From positions 186,001-250,000 of the forward strand of contig NZ_SMBU01000001.1 in NCBI RefSeq assembly GCF_004342485.1: DNA of 64,000 bases. Reading direction: 5' to 3'. This DNA comes from Roseateles saccharophilus (GTDB lineage Bacteria; Pseudomonadota; Gammaproteobacteria; Burkholderiales; Burkholderiaceae_C). Each line of letters opens with the position of its first letter. Position 1 is the stretch's first letter. A program made the translations under genes and the position numbers. Below are positions 1 through 8,200 of this stretch, piece by piece. The notes under the pieces were generated by a model. The model ran no database searches and was not told the origin of the DNA. It was given only the letters and a program-made list of their open reading frames with translations.

Positions 1-84
1 CGTGCGGCGCCGTCGAACAAGAGTGGCGCGAGGAAGCCCGGCGAGCGGGCATTGGGGCGTGATGCCGTGGGGAGCCCCCAATGA
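1..84 (+). CDS. 3' end of a gene entering from the left (possibly tniB)
   Basis: Only the last 27 codons are visible, in frame 1, with stop TGA at 82-84. The tail is basic and of low complexity. It overlaps the start of the next gene by four bases (ATGA, 81-84), a usual sign of translational coupling. In Tn5053/Tn402-like elements the gene before tniQ is normally the AAA+ ATPase TniB, so a TniB/TnsC-type protein is a reasonable guess from context. Nothing in the visible residues identifies it. Confidence 0.45.
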   Translation, partial: RAAPSNKSGARKPGERALGRDAVGSPQ

Positions 85-1487
85 TGGTGGATGTGGAAAT
101 CACCTCGCATCACCCTGCGGAGAGGTCCGAATCAGCGGTGCTGATGCGTCTCGCGCCTGCGGGTGTCGGTACACCGATGGTCGAGTCGCTGAGCGGCTAC
201 GTCCGCAGGCTGGCCGGATTGCACAGGGTCACGTCGATGCAGGTCGAGCGCCTGGTCAACGACGCCGGGGAGCGGATTTTTCGGGACGTGTCTACCCAAC
301 CGTTCCGACTCGATTTGCCCACGGCAGGGGCGTACCAGTTCTCGCGGCGCCTGGCGGAGATGGTCAGGGAACCGTCTGTGCACCGGCTGGGCTCACCTTG
401 GCATGAGCACTGGGCGCCACCCCAGTCGTTCAAGCTGACCAGAAGTTGGTGCCCGGATTGCCTTGACGAAATGTCCACGCCCTACTCACCGCTGGTCTGG
501 TCGTTGAAGGCCTACACGGTGTGCCATATGCACCAAGTTGCTCTCGTCGACGCTTGCCCGTGCTGCGGCGCGACGCAGTCCGAGCATCGGGTTGGGTCTG
601 CGGCCTTGACGTCTTGCAATCACTGCGGCGGGTCCCTCAAGCGAGACGCGACGGTGGAGCGACGCCCTAAGGCTTCTCCTCCTGTTAGGTGCGACCAGTC
701 CACCCTTGCAGCAGAGCTGATCGGCGATCTGCAGAATCATGGCGATGACGTCCGAACGCCGCCCGACGTCAATCGCATGGTCCAGCAGGCTATCGACCTG
801 AAACACATCCGCAGTGCTTCAGAGCTGGCTAGCTTGGCGAAGATCAGCAAGGGTACGCTCCATCGGCATTGCACATCCGAGTCAAATCTGACCGCTGACG
901 TGCTGCTGCGCTTGTGCGTAGCCGCTCGGATCGCTCCTGGGTCGCTATTCGGACTTCGAGCTCCAAACGATCCGAGCTCCTTCGCTGGTCGGGCATCGGC
1001 CTATTTCCTTCCTGAATCACGCGTGCGTCTGGCGCGGGACTGGGAAGCCATCCGCCGCGCACTGGCAGCCGCGATGGAGGAGGAGAACATTCCTTCGGTG
1101 GCTGAGTTCGCGGCACGTCATGAAGTTGGCGCCCGGGAGCTCAAGTCGCAGTGGGGAGCCATGGCACGATCGCTGACCGCGCTGCGCCTGAAGCAGATCG
1201 AGGAGCGGCGCCGGGCTGCTGTTGCAGCCTTGGCCGATCAGATTGAGGACAGTACACGCGCGCTGTGGTCCAACGGCGTGCGGCTAAGTGGTCGACGCAT
1301 CGCCCGCACGGTCGCCGTTCGCCGTGAATCGCCTATCTTCATCGCAGCGATGGGACAGCTTTGCACAGGCGTGCAGCCCAGCACGACCGACGAGGAAGAC
1401 GCCGTGCCCGATGTCGACAGCGCGATGCCGCTTGCCCACGTCGCCCGCCGGTCCGACCCGCTTGCTGGCGAGGGGTCAAGGAGTTGA
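81..1487 (+). CDS. tniQ: TniQ family transposition/targeting protein
   Basis: TniQ/TnsD proteins choose or stabilise the target site during transposition of Tn7- and Tn5053-like elements. The 468-aa product has the typical N-terminal signature ESLSGYVRRLAGLH (about 35-48). Zinc-binding pairs follow: CPDC (124-127), CHMH (148-151), CPCC (159-162) and CNHC (179-182), the usual TniQ zinc-finger layout. The C-terminal half (about 230-430) is longer than in a minimal TniQ and contains a helix-turn-helix-like stretch near KISKGTLHRHC. The first of two adjacent ATGs overlaps the upstream stop, so the start is well supported. Domain identity is clear; whether it serves a complete transposon cannot be judged because the partner genes lie outside the window. 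Confidence 0.82.
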   Translation: MMVDVEITSHHPAERSESAVLMRLAPAGVGTPMVESLSGYVRRLAGLHRVTSMQVERLVNDAGERIFRDVSTQPFRLDLPTAGAYQFSRRLAEMVREPSVHRLGSPWHEHWAPPQSFKLTRSWCPDCLDEMSTPYSPLVWSLKAYTVCHMHQVALVDACPCCGATQSEHRVGSAALTSCNHCGGSLKRDATVERRPKASPPVRCDQSTLAAELIGDLQNHGDDVRTPPDVNRMVQQAIDLKHIRSASELASLAKISKGTLHRHCTSESNLTADVLLRLCVAARIAPGSLFGLRAPNDPSSFAGRASAYFLPESRVRLARDWEAIRRALAAAMEEENIPSVAEFAARHEVGARELKSQWGAMARSLTALRLKQIEERRRAAVAALADQIEDSTRALWSNGVRLSGRRIARTVAVRRESPIFIAAMGQLCTGVQPSTTDEEDAVPDVDSAMPLAHVARRSDPLAGEGSRS

Positions 1488-1690
1488 TGGCCACTTGGCG
1501 GTGCGCACACGCTCGCTCTAGCCACCCACCTGCGAGCGCGCCTACGTCAGTCGGTCACGGCGGGCGTCGTCGCTGCCGTATCGGCTGCGCTTTCCCGCTC
1601 CCGGGTACAGCAGGTGGCGCCTCCTGGCGGCACGCTGAACCATCTTGTTCATAGAGCTGACCTGCGGCGTCGCCCTGGACGGGAACAAAG
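1488..1690. other. Intergenic stretch downstream of tniQ
   Basis: No convincing gene, RNA or repeat was seen here. Short open frames exist on both strands but lack ribosome-binding sites and recognisable motifs. The stretch ends at the minus-strand terminator described next. Confidence 0.4.
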
Positions 1691-1723
1691 AAAAGGTCCG
1701 CCTGGCTTGCGCATCAGGCGGAC
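1691..1723 (-). terminator. Rho-independent terminator, minus strand
   Basis: Read on the minus strand there is a perfect 9-bp stem (GTCCGCCTG at 1723-1715 with CAGGCGGAC at 1704-1696) and a 10-nt loop. It is followed by CCTTTTCTTTG. The left arm overlaps the stop codon of the 48-aa minus-strand frame at 1714-1860, which supports both calls. Confidence 0.65.
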
Positions 1724-1860
1724 CGATAACCACCGCTGTCGATGGCCTCGCTCAGGGAGGAAAAGCGAGGGAACTTGCGTTCGGCGATGACTATATCGGT
1801 CGCGCGCTCGGGCGACCCGCCATCGGGCAGTCGGAAACTGACCAAGAGACGACGATTCAT
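1714..1860 (-). CDS. Small hypothetical protein (48 aa)
   Basis: This short minus-strand frame runs from ATG at 1860 to TGA at 1714-1716. The product begins MNRRLLVSFRLPDGG and ends AIDSGGYRSA; its composition looks protein-like (alternating hydrophobic and charged residues) and it has no signal peptide or membrane segment. The main support is position: its stop lies inside the stem of a strong terminator on the same strand. No clear Shine-Dalgarno sequence precedes the ATG, so the start may be wrong. Family not recognised. It could be a phage- or island-type small regulator, but that is only a guess. Confidence 0.38.
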   Translation of the reverse strand: MNRRLLVSFRLPDGGSPERATDIVIAERKFPRFSSLSEAIDSGGYRSA

Positions 1861-2024
1861 GACTGAAGGTCATGGCCACCGAGCATGGAAGGATTAAGGT
1901 TGGTCCTCGGGATTAGAGGAAAACCCCTAGGAAAACGGACGAGATTTCGGAGGCGCGCTGCCTATACGAGAAACAGGCCGCATCGGCGCTGTTCATCTCT
2001 AACCCTCTATCTCAAGGAGCTCGA

Positions 2025-2198
2025 ATGAAGAAGTACATGAAATCTCTCGTCCATCTCGTCCAAGCCGCTTCTGTCTTCGCGAAGGCTATCCGCGGCCGCG
2101 ACATCGACGTCGGCGCGTATCTTGTGGCGCTGGCCGCCGTTGAAGCCACGGCGCGCATCGCGGTCCGCTTCCTGGAACTGAAGTCCGGCGGCGTCTAA
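2025..2198 (+). CDS. Small hypothetical protein (57 aa)
   Basis: A 57-codon frame with a good ribosome-binding site (AAGGAG ending 6 bases before the ATG) and a strong terminator 20 bases after its stop, so it looks like a complete monocistronic small gene. The product begins MKKYMKSLVHLVQAASVFAK and reads as one or two amphipathic helices ending in LELKSGGV. No cysteines, metal motif or obvious membrane segment. Not recognised. Its place just before the dprA-like gene, with its own terminator between them, argues against membership in that operon. Confidence 0.55.
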   Translation: MKKYMKSLVHLVQAASVFAKAIRGRDIDVGAYLVALAAVEATARIAVRFLELKSGGV

Positions 2199-2217
2199 GC
2201 GACCCAGCCGCCGTAAG

Positions 2218-2250
2218 GGGCGCCGAGCGCAAGCTCGTGCGCCCTTTTTT
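2218..2250 (+). terminator. Rho-independent terminator, plus strand
   Basis: Outer stem GGGCGC (2218-2223) pairs with GCGCCC (2239-2244). An inner stem GAGC/GCTC closes a GCAA tetraloop, and six T residues follow at 2245-2250. It ends the 57-aa gene's transcript. Confidence 0.85.
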
Positions 2251-2381
2251 GTCTCCGCACCTGGCTTCGACGATCAAGCTCGAAGCAGTTCACCGACCAC
2301 GCTGGGAGTCCGTCCGGACATGGGGCGGCGCTAAAATCGCCCACCCAGCTCCTGCCCGAACAAGCCGCCCAACAGACCGCC

Positions 2382-3296
2382 ATGAACCTCGATGCGTCCC
2401 TGAACGCCTTGGACTCAAGCGCTGTCTCGCCGATGCTTGAGCTGGGAGCTTATGAGTGGCTGTGGGCCCGCAGCGACGGACGCGTGAAGCCCTCGTTCAG
2501 GGCCATTGCCCAGCTCTTCCGCGACAACCCCGGCTTGTTGCCGTCTGAACTGGTTCCTCCCGACCAGGCCATGGCTTGCGCTCGAGAAGTGCTCACCCGC
2601 TTTCGCAAGCGCGACGTCGGCCCCTTCGGCTTCCGAATCCGTGGACTCGAGGATTACCCGTCGCCGCTTGAAGACGCCGAGAACCCACTTGAGTTTTTGT
2701 ACTACCAGGGCAACTGGGACCTCGCCTACTCGCCGAAGCGGGTGGCGATTGTGGGCACGAGGGAACCGAGCGACGAGGGTCTCCGGCGCACGCGAAAGCT
2801 AGCGTCCCTGTTGGTCAAGGACGGCTACACCGTGGTCTCGGGTCTCGCACGCGGTGTGGACACTGCGGCGCATGAAACGGCCATCGAAGTGGGTGGCGAG
2901 ACCATCGCCGTCATCGGCACGCCGCTCGACCAGGCCTACCCCAAGGAAAACGCAGAGCTTCAACGGCGCATCGCCAGGGACTACCTCCTGGTGAGTCAGG
3001 TGCCGGTGCTGTGCCACGCGCAACGGCCGCCAACGGTCAACCGCTTCTTCTTCCCCGAGCGGAACATCACGATGTCTGCACTGACTCAGGCGACGGTGAT
3101 CGTCGAGGCAGGCGAGACGTCTGGCACGCTCATTCAGGCGCGTGCGGCCCTGGCGCAAGGTCGCAAGCTGTTCATCTTGGACAGCAACTTCCGCAACCCC
3201 AAGCTGACCTGGCCAGCCCGCTTCGCAGAGATCGGCGCCATCCGGGTCAAGGACTTCGAGGACATCAAGTCCGCGCTCGATGACCCGACTGCTTAA
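2382..3296 (+). CDS. dprA: DprA/Smf (SLOG-fold) family protein
   Basis: DprA proteins bind single-stranded DNA or nucleotides through a Rossmann-like SLOG fold; the housekeeping member loads RecA during transformation. The 304-aa product has the core motifs VAIVGTREPSDEG (about 121-133), VVSGLARGVDTAAH (about 149-162) and FFFPERNITMSALT, then SGTLIQARAALAQGR. It is shorter than typical DprA (about 360-390 aa) and lacks a visible C-terminal winged-helix region. It overlaps the downstream phosphoribosyltransferase gene by 17 bases, so the two are probably co-translated. In a defence-rich island this looks like a specialised DprA paralogue working with that enzyme rather than the cell's competence DprA. 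The fold call is firm; the role is inferred. Confidence 0.85.
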   Translation: MNLDASLNALDSSAVSPMLELGAYEWLWARSDGRVKPSFRAIAQLFRDNPGLLPSELVPPDQAMACAREVLTRFRKRDVGPFGFRIRGLEDYPSPLEDAENPLEFLYYQGNWDLAYSPKRVAIVGTREPSDEGLRRTRKLASLLVKDGYTVVSGLARGVDTAAHETAIEVGGETIAVIGTPLDQAYPKENAELQRRIARDYLLVSQVPVLCHAQRPPTVNRFFFPERNITMSALTQATVIVEAGETSGTLIQARAALAQGRKLFILDSNFRNPKLTWPARFAEIGAIRVKDFEDIKSALDDPTA

Positions 3297-3927
3297 GGTC
3301 GACGACAGCAATCGCTCTGACCATTGGTTCCTGACCGCGGGGGACCGGTGCTACTACTTCTACGAATACACGGCGCACAAGGGCTTTGGCTTCAGCAAGG
3401 TCAACAGCTTCATCTCGAACCTGAAGAAGCCTCCGTCCCAGCGTTATGAAGGGCACTACCGATACAAGGGCAGCGCGATCCAGGAAGCGGCGAGCCTCAT
3501 CCGCGGCGTCCTTGAGAAGTCGCCTGGCCTTGTGACCTCTGCCACCCTGGTGCCGATCCCGCCGTCCAAGCCCCCCGAACACGTCGACTACGACGATCGC
3601 ATGGAGCAGGTCGTTAACAGGGCCTGTGCCGGCCTGCAGGCTGATGGACGGTGCCTGATCGCCCAGAAACAGGCATACGAGGCGTCGCACCTGCAGGGGG
3701 AAGGCGGCTCTCGGATCAAGCCGGTTGACCTGCAGGCGCTATACAGTCTCGTGGCACCCAAGCCTCGCGGTACCGTCATCCTGATCGACGACGTGTTGAC
3801 CACTGGCGCGCACTTCGTCGCTGCCAAGGGCGCGATCTTGGCTGAGTACCCCGAAGTGCAGGTCGCGGGCATCTTCTTGGCACGGCGAGCGATCCCCGCG
3901 CCGGCGGATGACGATCTGGAAATTTAG
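3280..3927 (+). CDS. Phosphoribosyltransferase-domain protein
   Basis: A 215-aa protein of the type I phosphoribosyltransferase fold. The PRPP-binding loop VILIDDVLTTGAHF (about 166-179) shows the two acidic residues followed by the TTG turn typical of the family; VPIPPSKP (about 91-98) fits the ComF-like layout. The N-terminal 80 residues are not recognised. Its ATG lies inside the end of the dprA-like gene, implying coupling. ComF and DprA are both linked to competence, but here the pair sits in a defence island beside Druantia-like genes. The substrate cannot be read from the sequence. Confidence 0.75.
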   Translation: MTRLLKVDDSNRSDHWFLTAGDRCYYFYEYTAHKGFGFSKVNSFISNLKKPPSQRYEGHYRYKGSAIQEAASLIRGVLEKSPGLVTSATLVPIPPSKPPEHVDYDDRMEQVVNRACAGLQADGRCLIAQKQAYEASHLQGEGGSRIKPVDLQALYSLVAPKPRGTVILIDDVLTTGAHFVAAKGAILAEYPEVQVAGIFLARRAIPAPADDDLEI

Positions 3928-4034
3928 ACAGTAGCCCCCTGGTGAGCCCCTTGGCACGAATGGGGCTCGAAGACGGTTTTCGCGGTGAATTTCCCCTTGC
4001 GGTGTTGGCCAACCAGTGGCCAAATAGAGGTGTG

Positions 4035-5240
4035 ATGAACGCCCCCTCGAAGACCCCGATCAGGACAGCAAGGACTGCGTCTGCCGCCGCTGGCAAGGCG
4101 CTCGTCGTCCCCCATCCAGCGCACATTCAAGCCGCCGCCGAGTCCCTGCGTGAGCAAGTGCTGGCCGCCTGCGGCGCCATGGACTTGGCGGTCGCATCGG
4201 GCGACAAGGACTTTCTGCGCGCGATGCACATCGGGGCCAAGCAAATCACCCAACAGAGGGAGAAGGCCAACGCGCTGTTCAGGCGGCACCAGCGTCATTT
4301 CAAGGTGGGATCGCAGATCGATCCGGCCCGGATCGATCCGGTGCTCCAGCCTGCCGAGACGACGGGTCTGTGGTCGGAACTGTTCTTCGTCACACGCTGC
4401 ATGTGGTCCATGCCCTACAACAAGGGTTATGGCCGCCGGCTGCGCTACGTTGTCTACGACCAGTACCACGAGTCCGTGATCGGCATCATCGGGCTGCAGT
4501 CGCCACCGGCGGATCTGGCAGTTCGCGACGCGCTGTTCAAGAGCCCTGCAGAGACCAAGCTCTCGCTGGTCAACGCCACGCTCGACGCCTACGCCGTCGG
4601 CGCGGTGCCGCCGTATTCCTTCCTGCTCGGTGGGAAGTTGTGCGCGGGCATGATCTCGACGGACACCATCCGGCGCGGCTATTGGCGGCAGTACGTCGGC
4701 AAGCAAACCGAGATGAGCAATGCGCAGATCTCACAGCCCTTGGTCGGTGTCACTACGACGAGCGCCTTCGGACGCAGCTCGCAGTACAACCGGCTCAAGT
4801 ACAAGGACCGCCTGCTTGCGGAGCCTATCGGCTACACGCAGGGCTATGGAATGCTCCATCTCGAGCACCTCTACGAAGAGGCTTGCTCATTCCTCAAGCT
4901 GATCGGCAAGTACACCGACCCCGGCTACGGCAACGGGCCCAAGGTGCGTTGGCAGAACATGACGAAGACGCTGCTGGGCGTGGGCCTGCCCAGCAGCATG
5001 CTTCGCCATGGCGTCCTTCGTGAGGTGTTCCTCTACCGATTCGTCGAGGATTTCGACAAGGGCATGGCCGGTGGAGAGTTCGGTGCGCCCATCAACTTGA
5101 GCGAGCAGGACTTCGGCAGTTACTGGCGCGAGCGATGGGCGATGCCGCGGGCCGCGCGCTTCCCTGACTGGAGCCAGGGCGACGAGCACGCGACCATCCA
5201 GCGAGCGCTCAACGCCGAGTTCGCTACTCCCGCCCCGTGA
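4035..5240 (+). CDS. druA: DruA-like protein (DUF4338), Druantia-type defence
   Basis: DUF4338 (DruA) is a component of type I Druantia anti-phage systems and also occurs alone. The 401-aa product has the conserved blocks GYGRRLRYVVYDQYH (about 131-145), GAVPPYSFLLGGKLCAGM (about 189-206), TSAFGRSSQYNRLK and EPIGYTQGYG. The start at 4035 is chosen because GAGGTG precedes the ATG and about 400 aa is the expected length; an upstream in-frame ATG at 3942 would add 31 unlike residues. The gene ends 17 bases inside the 3' end of the opposite-strand druE-like gene, so the two are convergent. In canonical type I Druantia, druA and druE share a strand. The biochemical activity is unknown to me. Confidence 0.8.
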   Translation: MNAPSKTPIRTARTASAAAGKALVVPHPAHIQAAAESLREQVLAACGAMDLAVASGDKDFLRAMHIGAKQITQQREKANALFRRHQRHFKVGSQIDPARIDPVLQPAETTGLWSELFFVTRCMWSMPYNKGYGRRLRYVVYDQYHESVIGIIGLQSPPADLAVRDALFKSPAETKLSLVNATLDAYAVGAVPPYSFLLGGKLCAGMISTDTIRRGYWRQYVGKQTEMSNAQISQPLVGVTTTSAFGRSSQYNRLKYKDRLLAEPIGYTQGYGMLHLEHLYEEACSFLKLIGKYTDPGYGNGPKVRWQNMTKTLLGVGLPSSMLRHGVLREVFLYRFVEDFDKGMAGGEFGAPINLSEQDFGSYWRERWAMPRAARFPDWSQGDEHATIQRALNAEFATPAP

Positions 5241-8200
5241 TTGCCCGAAGAGCCGCCTGAGTGGCCTTTGGAAGGCTCTTGCGGATCTCCAGTTCGCTCA
5301 CCGAAGTCACCGAGGACCAAGGGCCAGGAAGAGCTGAGGCGGTGTCGTACTGCAGGTTCACGACGGGGTTGCGAACGATGAGGAGGTGCCTGGCACCCGA
5401 GCTGTCGTTCACCTCGACGCCTTCATGCGTGTCACCGTCGTCCAGAAATTTTCCGGTGGTGACGGTGACGCCCCAACCCTCACTGACCTGACGACGCAGA
5501 TCCTGTGCGAGAAGGTCAGCTGCGACTTGCAGCCGCGCCCGATCGAAGCTGACGGTCGGGCGGTCGAGGACCGCTCTGAGAAGCGCAGCCCCTGCGTGAC
5601 GGTCCAGCGCGCTGTGGTCCATTCGGTTGCGGAATGTCCGCAAGCAGCGATAGCAGGAAGAGTCGCAGCCGGAGTTGGGGCACTCCTCCATCAGCCGCAG
5701 CGCTTCAACGAAGAGCGACGTGCCGCGCTCGGCTGCCGCCTTCGCGAAGCCGGCACCACCTGGCAGCGTGTCGTACAGAAAGATTTCCGTCTCGAGACCG
5801 GCCACACCGTCTTGAGACAAGGCGCCCCTGAACTCGGCTTGGATTTCACCTGGATCGATCTGCAGCTCGTTGCACGCCGCCCTGGCGAGGGCCTCACTGA
5901 CCGTGCGCAGCGCGATCTGCGTGATCGTCTCGCCCGCCTTCAGGCGATAGGGATCGTCGAGCCGGAACGAGAAGAGCGCAACGTCGGTCACGAAGTCCGT
6001 TCCCAGCACGATCCCGTCCGGCACGAAGCCGTGGGTGCACTTCGGCTGCTTGTCGTCGGGATAGGGCTTGAGGTGCGCCCTGAGCAGCTTGCCCGTGGCC
6101 TCGGCCGTCGCCTCGATCCGCCCGCAGGTATCGCAGTAGGTGTACCCCTTTCGCTTAGGCCCGGTGTTGGACACCAAGAGGTGGGGCCTGGCGGCAAAGA
6201 AGCGAATACGGTCGCTCACAGTCGTCCATTCGGTTTCGTCTGGGCTCTTGAGGGTCAAGCGCGCACGTGTCGCGTAGCTGGTCAGCGGCATGTCGTCTGG
6301 CGACGTGACGGGCGGCTCGTCGATTGGATGCGCGAAACCGGTGGGCCGCATCCAAAACGCGGCCGGACCCAGTGTCAGGCTTCCCTCACAAGCCGGACAG
6401 TTCAGCCGCGAGCCCTTCTTCACCTCGCCCTCCGCGTCGGTCGTGTACGCGTAGCCGCACTGGCCGCACTCCAGGTAGAGCTTCCGATTCACCCACTGCT
6501 GCTTGCGGTCCCGCTCGAAGGGCGAGTAGATGGCGCCAGACGTGTAGCACTTGCCTGAGATCCAGACCTGCTTGCCTGGGGCGTACTGACTCAGGGCGAC
6601 GTTGAGCCCCTGGGACGGCACGAAATCGAACTTGGGCCTGAACTTGTTGGAGTCAGGCGCGAAAACATGGAAGGTCGCCACGTCGGTCGGGAAGGCGTAG
6701 CGAGGCAGCACACCCTTGTACAGGAGCGTGTCCAGCAGCGCCGGTGACGCGCTGGACAAGGGCGGCTTTTCTTCGTCGGCTTCGGCCTGCGCTTCCAGTT
6801 CGTCAAGCGGATCGTCATGCTGCTGCCTGGGCGCTTTAGGCCGCGGTTCATCGATCCGAGCGATGACCGCCTTCTCGATCTCGCGCGAGGTCTGACTCAC
6901 CATCTCGGCGAGGAGCCAGTCCCTGTCACCGGGCGACAACTCGACGGGCATCCACGTCTGGACGCGAGCGCGCAGAGCTTCCTCGTTGGCTTGGAGCCAC
7001 TGCTTGAAGTCGTCGAGGTTCAACGGCGATCCCGGCATGAGGAAATCAGCGACGTTGCCGAGGACCGAGAACAGGCTGCCGTCTTTGCTGCTGTCGACCG
7101 AGGGCAGCCTTTCACGGTGATAGGCCTGCAGCAGGAACGCGCGCACGTGGCGCATCGCAATGTCCCTGTTGTCCAACGTCAGCGTCGGATCGACCACCGG
7201 CCCAGAGATCATGTCCTTGGGCTTGGAGAAGAAGTGCTCGTCGTGTGTGTCGGAGCCACCGAAGGCAACAACGGTGGCGATCGAGTTGCCACGGCGGCCG
7301 GCACGGCCTGCGCGCTGTTGGTAGTTCGCACGTCCAGGCGGCATGTTGCGCAGCGCGACGGCCGACAGCTGGCCGATGTCGATACCAACCTCCATCGTGG
7401 TGGTGCTGGAGAGCACGTCGATGGCCACGCGCGGGCGGCGCTCGTCGTCGGGCGGCAGCTGCACATCCTGGAACAGCAGCTCGTTCACTTCCGACTTCGA
7501 GAACACCCCTTCATTGCCGGCCGCATTGAGCTGAGCGGTGTGCTCGGCGGCGATCAGCGCCATGGGCACTTCGGGATTGGGGCCCAGGGCAGCCTGGATT
7601 GATCGGCGGTAATAGCCCTTGCGCTTGGCAAAGACGATGTCGGTTTCGGGGTCCATCGGCTCGACGGCTTCGTGACCGCAGTCGAGGCAGAACTTGATGT
7701 TGCCGACCGGACGATGTACCGACTTGCAGTCCGCGCACCGCACCCACTTGCCGCCCAGCGCCAGGCTGACGTTGTTGCCGACCAGTCGGTACTCGGTCTG
7801 GGACATCGGCTCGCAGAAGGCCTTGAGCAAGGCCGGCAGCCACTGCTGCTTGAACTGCTTCTTTGCTTCGGTGGTCCGGAGCCAGCGCTCCAGCTTGCGG
7901 AACGTGCCGCTGCGCGATTCAACGCGCACCTTGCGGTCGGGATGGTGCTTGTACCAGCGGCCCTTCATGCCGTGCATCCAGCACCCAGCCGTCGTCCACT
8001 GTCGCAGCCATGCCCGCGCGAGCTGCACTTTCGTTTCCGGGTCCGTGGCGATCCCTGGAATGTCCGGCAACTTCTCAATCGTCGACCGCCTGTCCGCACG
8101 TTCGACCACCGACGCGATAGCGAGGGCCTCCAGCCCAAGCAGGCGGTCACGCATCGTCGACACGATGTCCGCAAGGAAGGCTTCCGGGGCGCCGTCCCCA

